Below, one piece after another: positions 34,936-44,059 of a stretch of DNA of 64,000 nucleotides; within the stretch, counting starts at the first letter, position 1; every line of letters begins with the position of its first letter. This stretch comes from Paenibacillus massiliensis subsp. panacisoli DSM 21345 (lineage in GTDB: Bacteria > Bacillota > Bacilli > Paenibacillales > Paenibacillaceae). Location: the NCBI RefSeq assembly GCF_000426545.1, contig NZ_AUFO01000018.1:1-64000 (forward strand). The letters run 5' to 3'. The position numbers were made by a program, and so were the translations under genes. The notes under the pieces were generated by a model, which worked only from the letters and a program-made list of their open reading frames with translations, was not told the DNA's origin and searched no databases.

Positions 34936-35703
34936 ATGAATCAACCTGTAGCACATACGAATGAGGCCGCTGCAACGCTGGAGGGCTGGTACGCCCTTCA
35001 TGATTTTCGATCCATCGACTGGACGGCCTGGAAAGCTGCCGATGACGAGGAGCGCGCTGGAGCACTGGACGAGCTGCGTGAATTCATGGAGGAATGGGGA
35101 ACGACGGAGGCCGATGGACTGGGCAGCTCCGCATTGTACACCATCGTTGGACAGAAGGCAGACTTCGTAATGATGCATCTGCGCGAGACGCTAGAGGATC
35201 TGAAGACGCTGGAAAATGAATTCAACAAGACTACCTTCGCCAAATACACGACCAAGGCTTATTCCTATGTCAGTGTCGTAGAGCTGAGCAATTACCTTGG
35301 CGGCAAGGACGAGGACCCGATGCAGAACCCTCAGGTTGTAGCCAGACTGAAGCCAATTCTGCCGAAAAATCGCTACATCTGCTTCTATCCGATGAACAAG
35401 AAGCGCGAGCTTGCTGACAACTGGTACATGCTGTCCATGGAAGAGCGCCGCACAATGATGCGCAGTCATGGATTAATCGGCCGCAGCTATGCTGGCAAGG
35501 TGAAGCAGATCATTACTGGCTCTGTCGGCTTTGACGATTGGGAATGGGGCGTTACGCTGTTCTCCGATGATGCTCTTCAGTTCAAGAAGCTGATCTATGA
35601 AATGCGCTTTGATGAGGTAAGTGCGCGCTATGGCGAATTCGGTTCCTTCTATGTTGGCAGCGTGCTTAATGCCGAGTCCATTGAAGAGATGCTGAAGCTG
35701 TAA
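34936..35703 (+). CDS. chdC: Coproheme decarboxylase (HemQ)
   Basis: A 255-residue chlorite-dismutase-family enzyme that uses peroxide to decarboxylate iron-coproporphyrin III to protoheme, the last step of the Gram-positive (coproporphyrin-dependent) pathway. Family segments are [69 protein letters not shown] and [19 protein letters not shown], which holds the proximal heme histidine. The length is normal. ATG 34936 follows AAAGGAG at ten bases; the upstream ATG gives ten unlikely residues. The upstream gap (34544-34935) has no further gene. It is monocistronic with a bidirectional terminator. Confidence 0.95.
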   Translation: MNQPVAHTNEAAATLEGWYALHDFRSIDWTAWKAADDEERAGALDELREFMEEWGTTEADGLGSSALYTIVGQKADFVMMHLRETLEDLKTLENEFNKTTFAKYTTKAYSYVSVVELSNYLGGKDEDPMQNPQVVARLKPILPKNRYICFYPMNKKRELADNWYMLSMEERRTMMRSHGLIGRSYAGKVKQIITGSVGFDDWEWGVTLFSDDALQFKKLIYEMRFDEVSARYGEFGSFYVGSVLNAESIEEMLKL

Positions 35704-35746
35704 ACAGCGTGGAGTAATCCCAAGTCACGGCTCACATATAAACAAA

Positions 35747-35783
35747 AAACAAGCCATCGAAATTTCGTATGGCTTGTTTCTTT
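35747..35783. terminator. Bidirectional terminator between chdC and ndh
   Basis: AAACAAGCCAT (35747-35757) pairs with ATGGCTTGTTT (35769-35779). The plus strand continues CTTTATTTTC and the minus strand has its own T run, so it serves both convergent genes. Confidence 0.85.
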
Positions 35784-35802
35784 ATTTTCGCTTCAGTTGT
35801 GA

Positions 35803-36996
35803 TTATCCGAAGAATCGTCCCTTCTTCATGACCAGTGGAATGCCACCAATAATGAACAAGTAGCGCATATCTACGACCTTCTTAAGCTGGGCTGCAACCC
35901 AGCCCTTGATCTTCTTTCCGCCCACGACAGCTACCGCCTCTCCTTTACCAAGCGAAGCTACTGTTCCCTTGTTGCTGAATACGAATTTGTTAAGCTCTCG
36001 TCCGCGAATGGAAGCAACTATGTTCCTGGCGCACGTCACACCCTGCTGCATGGCAATTTGCGCTGTTGGGGGATATGGCTTTCCAGCCGGATTCAGCATT
36101 AAGGAGTTGTCCCCGATTACGAAAATATGATCGTAGCCCGGGATTCGCAGGAATTCATCCGCCTTCACCCGGCCGCGCATGACCTCGAAGCCCGCCTTTT
36201 CAAGCAGATGATTTCCGCGAATCCCGCCAGTCCAGACTACCGTGGAGGCTTCTATTTTTTCTCCTTCGCCAATAATGACGCCATCAGCCAGACACTCCTT
36301 AATTGGAACGCCAATACGGAAGGTGACCCCTTTGCGCTTCAGCACATCCATCGCATATTCGACAAGCTCAGGATCGAAGCCTGGGAGAGCCGTTGGGGCA
36401 GCCTCGACGTTAATAATCGACACCTGACTCGGATGGATATCATATTGACGACACAGCTGCGGCAGACGGTCAGCCAGTTCTCCCGCGAACTCAATCCCGC
36501 TAAATCCGGCTCCCCCAATGACGAAGCACAATCGCGATTCGAGTCCGTCGTTCTTGTATAGAGCCAGCTGATATTCGATGTGCTCACGAATGAGACGCAC
36601 GGAATTAATGCTGCGGATTGTCAATGCATGCTCCAGCATACCTGGAATACCGAAGGTCTCTGGCTCGCCGCCTAACCCCAGTACCAGATAATCATACGGA
36701 ATAGACCCGCTATCCAGAACGACAGTGCGCTCAGCTGGCTGAATCGCCTGAACGGAAGACTTGATCAGCTTCACCTTCAGACCATCAATCAAATCTCCGA
36801 TCGGGATTCTTGAGTGCTCAATGCTATCTGTTCCTGCCGCCGGCATATGAAGGTGAGTCGTAATATAGTGATAATCATGCCGATTGACGAGTGTCACATC
36901 CGCTTCCTTATGCCTTAATTCCTTTTGCAGGCGCTGTGCTGTCAGGATACCGCCGTAGCCTGCGCCCAGGATTACAATTTTAGGTTGATCGCCCAT
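35803..36996 (-). CDS. ndh: Type II NADH:menaquinone oxidoreductase (YumB-like)
   Basis: A 397-residue single-subunit NADH dehydrogenase that passes electrons to menaquinone without pumping protons. The FAD-binding GAGYGGILTAQRLQ is at the N terminus and the NADH-binding GGAGFSGIEFAGELAD near residue 160. TVVWTGGIRG, the FAD-site GDNSLM and the C-terminal membrane-contact helices (KKVVDMRYLFIIGG) follow. ATG 36996 with AAGGAG eight bases upstream removes 79 residues of spurious N terminus. It is divergent from yumC across 207 bases. A second, more distant homolog is at 55051. Confidence 0.93.
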   Translation of the reverse strand: MGDQPKIVILGAGYGGILTAQRLQKELRHKEADVTLVNRHDYHYITTHLHMPAAGTDSIEHSRIPIGDLIDGLKVKLIKSSVQAIQPAERTVVLDSGSIPYDYLVLGLGGEPETFGIPGMLEHALTIRSINSVRLIREHIEYQLALYKNDGLESRLCFVIGGAGFSGIEFAGELADRLPQLCRQYDIHPSQVSIINVEAAPTALPGFDPELVEYAMDVLKRKGVTFRIGVPIKECLADGVIIGEGEKIEASTVVWTGGIRGNHLLEKAGFEVMRGRVKADEFLRIPGYDHIFVIGDNSLMLNPAGKPYPPTAQIAMQQGVTCARNIVASIRGRELNKFVFSNKGTVASLGKGEAVAVVGGKKIKGWVAAQLKKVVDMRYLFIIGGIPLVMKKGRFFG

Positions 36997-37203
36997 GAGA
37001 CCTACTCCTTCCGTATTCCTAATCTTCCCTGTCCTGAATCTGAGCATACACATAGCTTGCAACAAAAATGAAGGTTCTATTAACTTACGGGGGATGAACT
37101 TCCCAATCAGAGTTCGTGCGTTTATAATGATAGTCAGTTGAATCATACGGATTGTGGCCTGATTCCCTGTCCATGAATGGTTCATAATTACAGCGGAGGT
37201 GTT

Positions 37204-38208
37204 ATGAATTTGGCTACACCAACAGGTGAACATATAAGTGATCTAATTATTATCGGAGGCGGTCCAGCAGGGATTTTTGCTGCATTCTATGGTGGAATGC
37301 GGCAGGCCTCTGTTACTCTCATTGAAAGTATGCCCCAACTCGGGGGACAGCTTGCAGCACTTTATCCAGAAAAATATATATATGATGTAGCAGGCTTCCC
37401 GAAAGTTACCGCCCAGGAGCTCGTGAACAATCTGGTGCAGCAGATGAATCATTTCAACCCCAATGTACGACTAGAGGAGAAGGTCGTCTCTGTCGTGAAG
37501 AAGGATGAGCGTCATTTCGTAGTGACGACTGATACCGCAGAATATGAAGGACGAGCCGTCATCATCACAGCAGGTGTTGGTGCATTCGAGCCTCGTCGTC
37601 TGGAGCTTCCAGAGGCAGCCAAATTCGAGAAGACGAATCTGCATTATTTCGTAAGCGATCTGAGCAAATTCGCTGGCAAAAAGGTACTGATCAGCGGCGG
37701 CGGCGACTCTGCTGTAGACTGGGCCCTGATGCTGGAGCCAATCGCAGAGGAAGTCACTCTCATTCATCGCCGTGACAAGTTCCGTGCTCATGAGCACAGT
37801 GTCGAGAATCTGATGGCATCCAAGGTGAAGGTCATTACTCCTACTGAGATTGTTAGCCTGGAAGGGGAAGATCAGATCACCTCTGTCACACTGGCTCACG
37901 TCAAGACCAAGGAGACGCAGACGATTGAAGTAGATGATGTGATCGTGAACTTCGGCTTTGTATCTTCACTGGGGCCTATTTCGGAATGGGGAATCGAGAT
38001 TGAGAACAATTCGATCGTAGTCGATTCAAGACAGCAGACAAATATCCCTGGCATCTTCGCAGCCGGCGATATTACTACCTACCCTGGCAAGCTGAAGCTG
38101 ATTGCCGTAGGCTTTGGAGAAGCGCCTACAGCCGTCAACAATGCGAAGGTATATATTGATCCCGAAGCTAAATTGTCTCCGGGACACAGCAGTAATATGA
38201 AGCTATAG
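37204..38208 (+). CDS. yumC: Ferredoxin/flavodoxin-NADP+ reductase (YumC type)
   Basis: A 334-residue thioredoxin-reductase-like flavoprotein that exchanges electrons between NADPH and ferredoxin or flavodoxin. FAD-binding [20 protein letters not shown] and NADP-binding [17 protein letters not shown] are visible, with the C-terminal FAD loop [20 protein letters not shown]. The redox CxxC of thioredoxin reductase is absent, which supports FNR function. Family length is about 330. GGAGG lies four bases before ATG 37204. The divergent arrangement with ndh matches B. subtilis yumB-yumC. A 15-bp terminator follows. Confidence 0.94.
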   Translation: MNLATPTGEHISDLIIIGGGPAGIFAAFYGGMRQASVTLIESMPQLGGQLAALYPEKYIYDVAGFPKVTAQELVNNLVQQMNHFNPNVRLEEKVVSVVKKDERHFVVTTDTAEYEGRAVIITAGVGAFEPRRLELPEAAKFEKTNLHYFVSDLSKFAGKKVLISGGGDSAVDWALMLEPIAEEVTLIHRRDKFRAHEHSVENLMASKVKVITPTEIVSLEGEDQITSVTLAHVKTKETQTIEVDDVIVNFGFVSSLGPISEWGIEIENNSIVVDSRQQTNIPGIFAAGDITTYPGKLKLIAVGFGEAPTAVNNAKVYIDPEAKLSPGHSSNMKL

Positions 38209-38231
38209 CTCTCCATGTAGCATATGAGAAT

Positions 38232-38282
38232 AAAGGGTGCTTTACTCCCGTATTTTTTCACGGAAGTAAAGCACCCTTTTGT
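38232..38282 (+). terminator. Terminator of yumC
   Basis: AAAGGGTGCTTTACT (38232-38246) pairs with AGTAAAGCACCCTTT (38265-38279), followed by TTGTG. The loop contains TATTTTTT. Confidence 0.85.
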
Positions 38283-38392
38283 GTCAGGAATCATATCTTG
38301 TTGGCAACGGCAGAAGAACGGCTTTGGAAGGCTCCTATACCAGCATCCGGCCCAGATGTACAACTCCGAGGCAGCGTCTGCCTGGATGGTAA

Positions 38393-38536
38393 TTAATGCA
38401 GAAGAGTCGTGTCATCCACAACCAGCTTTCTCTTCTGAATCTCTGCCAGAAGCAATGTGATAAAATCACGATCCAGCTTCAGCTTAATTGCCATGTGATA
38501 GGATTCCAGCAGCATTTCATCCGTCAGCATTCCCAT
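38393..38536 (-). CDS. sda: Sporulation checkpoint inhibitor Sda
   Basis: A 47-residue protein predicted to form a helical hairpin that binds the sporulation kinase KinA and blocks phosphorelay entry when replication is abnormal. Sda family positions are visible: LTDEMLLESYHMAIKLKLD, then RDFITLLLAEIQKR, which aligns with the LSDELLIESYFKA and NRDFIELIENEIKRR parts of B. subtilis Sda (remembered). AAAGGTG stands eight bases before ATG 38536; ATG 38530 is the other option. The promoter with extended -10 lies just upstream and a group of DnaA boxes upstream of that, as in B. subtilis. The open frame is short and could be missed by automated callers. Confidence 0.88.
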   Translation of the reverse strand: MGMLTDEMLLESYHMAIKLKLDRDFITLLLAEIQKRKLVVDDTTLLH

Positions 38537-38571
38537 CCAAGACACACCTTTCCTTTTTTTTCCTTATGACC

Positions 38572-38600
38572 ATTCTAGCAAATTAACATCGACAGAACAA
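38572..38600 (-). promoter_or_regulatory. sda promoter (extended -10)
   Basis: On the minus strand TTGTTC (38595-38600), 17 bases and TAGAAT (38572-38577) with a TG one base before the -10. The predicted start near 38565 gives a leader of about 29 bases. The first DnaA box begins ten bases upstream of the -35. Confidence 0.6.
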
Positions 38601-38609
38601 GTGTTCCTG

Positions 38610-38709
38610 ATATCCACAACCACCTGTGGAAATCCTGTGTGTAATTTGTTGGTAAGTGTCTAGATCCCTTATGCATTGCAGTGGATAATGTGGATAATAT
38701 TTATGCACA
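38610..38709 (-). promoter_or_regulatory. DnaA-box cluster upstream of sda
   Basis: Matches to TTATNCACA, either strand: TTATGCACA at 38701-38709 (exact), TGTGGATAA at 38689-38697 (exact, reverse), AGTGGATAA at 38680-38688, TGTGTGTAA at 38636-38644 and ATATCCACA at 38610-38618 (one mismatch each). Weaker copies (two mismatches) are at 38625-38633 and 38669-38677. Such a set is expected for DnaA-ATP control of sda. Confidence 0.85.
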
Positions 38710-38789
38710 GGCTCCTACTCTATATAAAGCCTCCAAAAAATAAATTTGCACTCTACTAGTAGGTTGGGAGACACACCGCGAAAGGTGAT

Positions 38790-39449
38790 TTATTGTGGCC
38801 TAGTGTTAACCTCAAGTAGCCAGATGCGCTTGTCACGGTCAATGCCGTAGTCGAAGCCAAGCTCACCAATACCAGGGAACTGCTCTTCCAGAATGGAAAT
38901 ACATAATGCAGTCAAGGCTCTCATTTCCTTACGTTTCGGAGATACAGCCTTCGCACCTAGCGAACGCTTCAATGCATCGCGTCCCTGTAGCATCGTTCCT
39001 CCCTTGCAAAGGTTGGTTACGACAAGGCCTGGCTTAGCTACCCGGCCAACTAGGGCCCGTAGCTCCCAGAGGTCACCATTCTTGACCATCTTCAATCGGT
39101 AGTCCACAGGTCTACTTCCGATCGTCGCCAGTCGAATGCCTTGCTGAATCAAGTAAGGACGCTTCAACTTGACGCCCTCAAGCTTCGCTATCATCTTCTC
39201 AAAATCTCTGAATCTGTGCGTACGCTCCATTCGGTTAAAGGCATACCCTTCAGCTGTACGAAGTACCCGAATAACACCACTCCCGCCTCCACCTCTTACA
39301 GGCTTGATGAACACCATCTGATAGCGGTCCAGCATGAATCGAAGATTAGTAGCAGAGTATTCGCTGGTCTCCGGTATATGGGCTGCTACCTCGGCACTTC
39401 GCAGCAGCGCTTCCGTTTTTAGCAGTTTGCTAGCTAATTGTCTTGGCAC
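38790..39449 (-). CDS. YheC/YheD-family ATP-grasp protein (short form)
   Basis: A 219-residue ATP-grasp-type protein related to Bacillus YheC/YheD spore-coat-associated proteins. ATP-grasp features include FIKPVRGGGGSGVIRVLR, YLIQQGIRLATIGSRPVDYR, WELRALVGRVAKPG and a C-terminal GELGFDYGIDRDKRIWLLEV segment, followed by NTRPQ and the stop. GTG 39449 has AAAGGAG eight bases upstream; the longer TTG-type frame is less likely. Reported YheC/D proteins are longer, so this is a short paralog of the kind common in paenibacilli. Its ligand partners are unknown. No neighbouring coat gene was seen. Confidence 0.8.
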   Translation of the reverse strand: MPRQLASKLLKTEALLRSAEVAAHIPETSEYSATNLRFMLDRYQMVFIKPVRGGGGSGVIRVLRTAEGYAFNRMERTHRFRDFEKMIAKLEGVKLKRPYLIQQGIRLATIGSRPVDYRLKMVKNGDLWELRALVGRVAKPGLVVTNLCKGGTMLQGRDALKRSLGAKAVSPKRKEMRALTALCISILEEQFPGIGELGFDYGIDRDKRIWLLEVNTRPQ

Positions 39450-39645
39450 ATTGATGTCTCCTTTCTCGGACGGATATATTAACACTGTACTCAAATGGTA
39501 GCCTCACCTCTTGGATGTTTGTCCGAGGCGAGGGCCTGTTTTACCGTGGAATTCATGAGTGGGTAGCGTGTCACTCTCATCATTGATACAATATCTCTAT
39601 ATATTTGGATTGGGAGAATACCACTGACTAAGGAGATTAGCTCTA

Positions 39646-41178
39646 ATGTATGAGACTGTAGGCATTATGGACATCGGATCCAACTCTATCAGACTGGTGA
39701 TATATGAATTCACTACAAACGGTGAATACCGTGTAATACAAGAATGCAAGGAATCGGCACGCCTCAGTGCCAAGATTGGGCCGGAAGGTAGAATGGAGCG
39801 AGAAGCGATTGCGGGCATAGCACCCATTCTTCGGCAATTCCGGCAGGTGTGCGAGGTATTCAATGCTACGCGAATCCGTGCTACAGCTACCGCAGCGATC
39901 CGCAATGCCGCGAACACAGAGGAGATCATCTCGTGGATTGCTGAGGAGACGGGTCTGGAGCTGGAGGTTCTGTCTGGCGAGGAAGAAGGAACCATGGGTT
40001 TTCTTGGTGTAGCCAATACGATGAATGTGCTGGATGGAATCCTCATTGACATTGGGGGAGGCAGTACGGAAATTACCTTGTTCAGCAGACGTGAGCGTCT
40101 GCAGACGGTGTCTTTTCCTTTTGGAGCTGTGAATATGAACAGCCGCTTCGGAACAAATAGCGAACAGGATAGCTGGGACGATACGCGTATTGAAGCACTT
40201 CAGGCCGTTGTCCGTTCAGCGTTAGCCGAGCATCCCTGGATTACCGAGAATCTAGGACTCCCCTTCGTTGGCCTGGGAGGTACGGCACGAACGTTGGCCA
40301 AGATCAGTCAGAAGCAACGGAACTATTCCCTGCCAATCCTGCATCATTATGAGATGAGCGTCGAAGAGATTAATGAGATGTACCAACGGCTGCCAAAGAT
40401 GAGCTACAGTCAGCGCAAAAAAATAGCCGGCCTGTCCAAGGACAGAGCCGACATCATTGTATCGGGACTTATTATTTTGTACACCATCTTCTCCGCTGCC
40501 AAGGGAGCATCCTTTATGATCAGCGGGGCTGGACTACGAGATGGTCTGTTTCATCAGATGAGAAATCCACAGCAGCCACTTGTAGCAGATCCACTTGATG
40601 CTAGTATTCAGAATGCGCTGGCTTCCAGCAGTCCGGCTAGAAAGGAGCATCTGGATCGGGTACTCAGCCATACTCGGCAACTATGTAGACTACTACAGGT
40701 TGATAACCTTCCATCCGATGAACGTATTCTTCGTACAGCAGCCATGCTGTACAAGAGCGGCGCTACACTGAACTATTACCAGTACAGCCAGCATAGCGCC
40801 TACCATATCATGCGCGGCGGACTTGGTGGTCTCTCACATCGGGAGACGGTGCTAGCCGCAGCACTTGCGGATTATCATCCGAAGCTCCGCACAGAGCAGC
40901 TGCTTGATAACCATCGTGATATCGTGCGGCATACCGATACAGCATGGGTCCATAGGACAGGCTCGCTTCTACAGCTTGCCATTGCCCTCGATTGCAGTGA
41001 GAGTGGAACGATTCAGCAGATGGAGGCCTCCCTGCAAGAACAGACGCTGCATTTAGCACTACTCTGCAAAGGCACCCCCGTACTTGAGCTCAACGAACTG
41101 GAGAATAAGGCCAAAGATGTGCAGAAGGTATGGAACCTGCAAATTACTTGGTCCGTACAGTCCGTTTCCAACTCTTAA
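39646..41178 (+). CDS. ppx: Exopolyphosphatase / Ppx-GppA phosphatase
   Basis: A 510-residue enzyme that hydrolyses terminal phosphate from polyphosphate or the pppGpp 5' phosphate. The ASKHA-fold nucleotide/phosphate loops appear as GIMDIGSNSIRLVIYE, ATAAIRNAANTEEI, SGEEEGTMGFLGV and DIGGGSTEIT, followed by GLGGTARTLA. The C-terminal HD-like domain starts near residue 320 (HLDRVLSHTRQLCRLL, later ADYHPKL). AAGGAG precedes the ATG. It is convergent with ppk and overlaps it by 35 bases at the 3' end, so the synthesis and breakdown genes of polyphosphate face each other. Confidence 0.92.
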   Translation: MYETVGIMDIGSNSIRLVIYEFTTNGEYRVIQECKESARLSAKIGPEGRMEREAIAGIAPILRQFRQVCEVFNATRIRATATAAIRNAANTEEIISWIAEETGLELEVLSGEEEGTMGFLGVANTMNVLDGILIDIGGGSTEITLFSRRERLQTVSFPFGAVNMNSRFGTNSEQDSWDDTRIEALQAVVRSALAEHPWITENLGLPFVGLGGTARTLAKISQKQRNYSLPILHHYEMSVEEINEMYQRLPKMSYSQRKKIAGLSKDRADIIVSGLIILYTIFSAAKGASFMISGAGLRDGLFHQMRNPQQPLVADPLDASIQNALASSSPARKEHLDRVLSHTRQLCRLLQVDNLPSDERILRTAAMLYKSGATLNYYQYSQHSAYHIMRGGLGGLSHRETVLAAALADYHPKLRTEQLLDNHRDIVRHTDTAWVHRTGSLLQLAIALDCSESGTIQQMEASLQEQTLHLALLCKGTPVLELNELENKAKDVQKVWNLQITWSVQSVSNS

Positions 41179-43300
41179 TATTCATGGATTCGAACTGGCT
41201 GCGAATGGATGGCTCGCTATGAGGTACATAAGCGTAGCTTCCATTCGGCAGCAGTTCCCTCGCTTTGACATTGTCTTTTAGCTGCAGCTGCAATATTCGA
41301 ATGACCGATTGCTTCAATGTATTATCGTTAACTGGACACATGAGCTCGATCCGTCTGGTCAGGTTGCGGGTCATCCAGTCCGCGCTAGAGAGATACACCT
41401 CCTGCTCCCCCCCATTCTCGAAGAAGAACAGCCGTGAGTGCTCCAGGAATCGATCTACGATGCTAATGACGCGAATATTCTCGCTAAGCCCCGGAATACC
41501 TGGACGCAGGCAGCATACTCCGCGTACGATCAGCTCAATCTTCACTCCAGCCTGAGAAGCTGCATACAGCTCATCAATCATTTCCTGATTGGATAAGGAA
41601 TTGACCTTCGCCTGGATGTAGGCGGATTTGCCAGCTGCCGCATGACGCGCCTCACGACGAATCAGCTCGAATAGTCGGTCCTTCATGCCTGTCGGAGCTA
41701 CCGTAAAGGCCTTAAGCTCATTCGGGGTTGAGAAGCCCGTGATCTCATTGAACAGTGTAGACGCATCCTCCCCGACAGATTCCTCTGAGGTGAATAGTCC
41801 AATATCTGTATACAGACGAGCCGTGCTCGCGTTGTAATTGCCTGTACCGACATGCACATATCGCTTGAGGGCGTTCTGCTCATGTCGTACGACGAGGATG
41901 ATCTTCGCATGGGTCTTGAGTCCAACCAGTCCATAGACGACATGACAGCCAGCCTTCTCCAGCTTGCGGGCCCAGGCAATGTTACGTTCCTCATCGAATC
42001 TCGCCTTCAGCTCGACCACTACAGTCACCTGCTTGCCGGACTCAGCGGCATGTGCCAAGGCCGGAATAAGCTTGGATTCCCCATTTACCCGATATAAGGT
42101 CATCTTGATCGCCATGACATTCGGGTCCTCCGAGGCTTCAATGACAAAATCCGTCACAGCATCGAAGGATTCATATGGATGGTACAACAGCACATCCCGG
42201 TTCCGCAGAATCTCGAAGAACTCCTCCCTGAGCTCAAGCTCTTGAGGATAGACAGGCTTGATAGGTGGAAAGCGCAGGTGTGAATGACCTTCCAAGCCTT
42301 CAGCGAACGAGGACAGGAAGCTCAAATCCAGCGGGCCGTCAATCTCAAAGACATGATCATTCAGCTGGAAGGCATATTGAAGCTCCTCAAGCGCATAAGG
42401 ATGGATTCCTTGCTCCACCTCCAGACGTACAGGCGCCCCGCGGCGACGGCGACGAAGCTCCTTCTCGATCTCCTCCAGCAAATCTTCAGCTTCCTCTTCA
42501 TTAATGAACAGATCAGCATTCCGTGTAACCCTGAACCCATGAACTGCCTCTGGCGTGTAACCCCCGAATAACGTATGGATATGATTCTTAATGAGTTCCT
42601 CAAGGAAAATGAATGACTTGCGTTTGCTATTCGCCCGCCCAGGAATCGGCACTAGTCGCGGTATATTGGAGGGTACCTGAACGATGGCAAAATAGAGATT
42701 ATCATCCGTAGCAGCCTCTTTGGGCTCGGATTTTTTGAGCTTGCCCTTGGGCATGGCAACGTTACGCTTCAGAACTACCGCCAGATACACGTATTTATTA
42801 TGAACGAGCGGGAAAGGACGGCTCTGATCGACAGCCATCGGCGTCAGGACCGGAAATACAATATCATGATAGTAAGCATCCAGTGCCTTGCGTTGGGTCG
42901 GGCTCAGATCCTCATATTCCAGAAAACGCAGCCCTTTTTTGACCAGTTGACGTGACACCTCACGGTAGGTCTTGTATTGGTCAGAGACCATGGAACTGGC
43001 TCTCTTCATCAGTCGTTTATATAGGCCTTGTGGGGCATAACCGGTAAAATCCTTTTGCATGAAGCCGGCCTTAATCTTTTCTAACGTCTCAGCGACGCGA
43101 ACACCCATAAATTCATCCAGATTGCTGGAGACGATGGCAAGGAACTTGGCCCGTTCGAGCAGTGGGGTCTCCTCATCCTGTGCCTCCTGAAGCACCCGGC
43201 GATTAAATTCAATCCAGCTCAGATCACGGTTAAAGTACCGAGAGGAGCCGGATTTGTCTATAAGCTGACGTTCATTAAGCATCATCGATTCATTAAGCAT
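41144..43300 (-). CDS. ppk1: Polyphosphate kinase 1
   Basis: A 718-residue enzyme that polymerises the gamma-phosphate of ATP into polyphosphate. PPK1 landmarks are the N-terminal RYFNRDLSWIEFNRRVLQEA, VLTPMAVDQSRPFPLVHNK, RNRDVLLYHPYESFDAVTDF, the autophosphorylated histidine in KTHAKIILVVRHE, HVGTGNYNASTARLYTD and the second phospholipase-D-like HSRLFFFENGGEQEVYLSSA region. AGGAGG stands four bases before ATG 43300; a longer frame adds six residues. PhoP-type hexamers lie 97-135 bases upstream, so phosphate starvation is the likely signal. The gene is long enough to be complete. Confidence 0.95.
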   Translation of the reverse strand: MLNESMMLNERQLIDKSGSSRYFNRDLSWIEFNRRVLQEAQDEETPLLERAKFLAIVSSNLDEFMGVRVAETLEKIKAGFMQKDFTGYAPQGLYKRLMKRASSMVSDQYKTYREVSRQLVKKGLRFLEYEDLSPTQRKALDAYYHDIVFPVLTPMAVDQSRPFPLVHNKYVYLAVVLKRNVAMPKGKLKKSEPKEAATDDNLYFAIVQVPSNIPRLVPIPGRANSKRKSFIFLEELIKNHIHTLFGGYTPEAVHGFRVTRNADLFINEEEAEDLLEEIEKELRRRRRGAPVRLEVEQGIHPYALEELQYAFQLNDHVFEIDGPLDLSFLSSFAEGLEGHSHLRFPPIKPVYPQELELREEFFEILRNRDVLLYHPYESFDAVTDFVIEASEDPNVMAIKMTLYRVNGESKLIPALAHAAESGKQVTVVVELKARFDEERNIAWARKLEKAGCHVVYGLVGLKTHAKIILVVRHEQNALKRYVHVGTGNYNASTARLYTDIGLFTSEESVGEDASTLFNEITGFSTPNELKAFTVAPTGMKDRLFELIRREARHAAAGKSAYIQAKVNSLSNQEMIDELYAASQAGVKIELIVRGVCCLRPGIPGLSENIRVISIVDRFLEHSRLFFFENGGEQEVYLSSADWMTRNLTRRIELMCPVNDNTLKQSVIRILQLQLKDNVKARELLPNGSYAYVPHSEPSIRSQFESMNIKSWKRTVRTK

Positions 43301-43396
43301 AGGGCCTCCTGTGTACAATCAAAAAGTGTCTAATAATGTTGAAACTTTGTACATTACTATTGTACTACCCGCTGAACTGGTCAAGCATCTGCCGAA

Positions 43397-43435
43397 TGTT
43401 ATGGGAATGTAAAATCCATGTAAAATAAGATTTAA
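43397..43435 (-). promoter_or_regulatory. PhoP-box array upstream of ppk1
   Basis: Four hexamers on the minus strand, TTAAAT (43430-43435), TTTACA (43419-43424), TTTACA (43408-43413) and ATAACA (43397-43402), have an exact 11-bp period. The Bacillus PhoP consensus is TT(A/C/T)A(A/C/T)A repeated at 11 bp. Two match it exactly and two are close. Confidence 0.75.
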
Positions 43436-43646
43436 TCTTTACATCTGCTGTACGATAAGGTAAAGTCATTACGTCCGTCGGCATACCTTCCATCCATGTA
43501 TCGTACCATTTCTTCGGTCAACTGATCAGGAGGCTTGGATACGTGATAACACGCTGGAAGACACAACAGAAATATTACCTTTATTATACCTAATTTCAGG
43601 CACAATGCTCGATGCAAGTCTGCTAAAATCAGGAGGATAAATCAAA

Positions 43647-43877
43647 ATGGATTCCAAAAGGAAAACGTTCATACTGCAAAAGAATCTCGACTTCTTCACT
43701 GCAGCCCTCTCACAGACACCCGTCTCGGTCTGGCAGGAGGATGCAACAGGCGTATATTGCGAGATTGGCCGTGGCTGCATCGAGATGTTCTCGGATCAAG
43801 TCATTCGCATCGCCAATCCTGATCATACAACGAGTCATTACGAGCGAGGCTCCACGATGTTCCAGGCTGTCATGTAA
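43647..43877 (+). CDS. Small conserved-looking hypothetical protein
   Basis: A 76-residue protein not assigned to any family. GGAGG with ten bases spacing precedes the ATG, and a GC-rich terminator follows, which supports a real gene. The sequence is soluble and mixed: FILQKNLDFFTAALSQTPVS, then YCEIGRGCIEMFSDQVIRIA and a final HTTSHYERGSTMF. Two cysteines (CEIGRGC) are six residues apart. No signal peptide or membrane segment is seen. It stands alone between ppk1 and the mqnBD pair. Confidence 0.6.
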   Translation: MDSKRKTFILQKNLDFFTAALSQTPVSVWQEDATGVYCEIGRGCIEMFSDQVIRIANPDHTTSHYERGSTMFQAVM

Positions 43878-43893
43878 GACAAGCCCATCTAAG

Positions 43894-43937
43894 CTCTCGA
43901 TGAATTAGCCATTATCTCTCAATGAATTAGCCATTAT
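43894..43937. repeat. 22-bp tandem duplication
   Basis: Two adjacent 22-base units (43894-43915 and 43916-43937) start CTCTC and share ATGAATTAGCCATTAT, with one G/A difference. They lie between the small hypothetical gene and its terminator. Confidence 0.75.
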
Positions 43938-43953
43938 ATGTATGCATACTCCC

Positions 43954-43976
43954 GGCGCCAATTATGGCGCTTTTTG
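43954..43976 (+). terminator. Terminator of the small hypothetical gene
   Basis: GCGCCA (43955-43960) pairs with TGGCGC (43965-43970), followed by TTTTTG. The stem is short but GC-rich. Confidence 0.75.
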
Positions 43977-44059
43977 TCATTTCATTATATGATTTTTTGA
44001 ACCTTCTTCTGAAAAGGTGTAGAATGCTTGTATTGGTTTACACGGAAGGGAAGATACAA

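Noticed and set aside
38224..38460. Plus-strand frame of 78 codons overlapping sda
   Set aside because: It starts inside the yumC terminator and overlaps the far better supported sda gene on the other strand.
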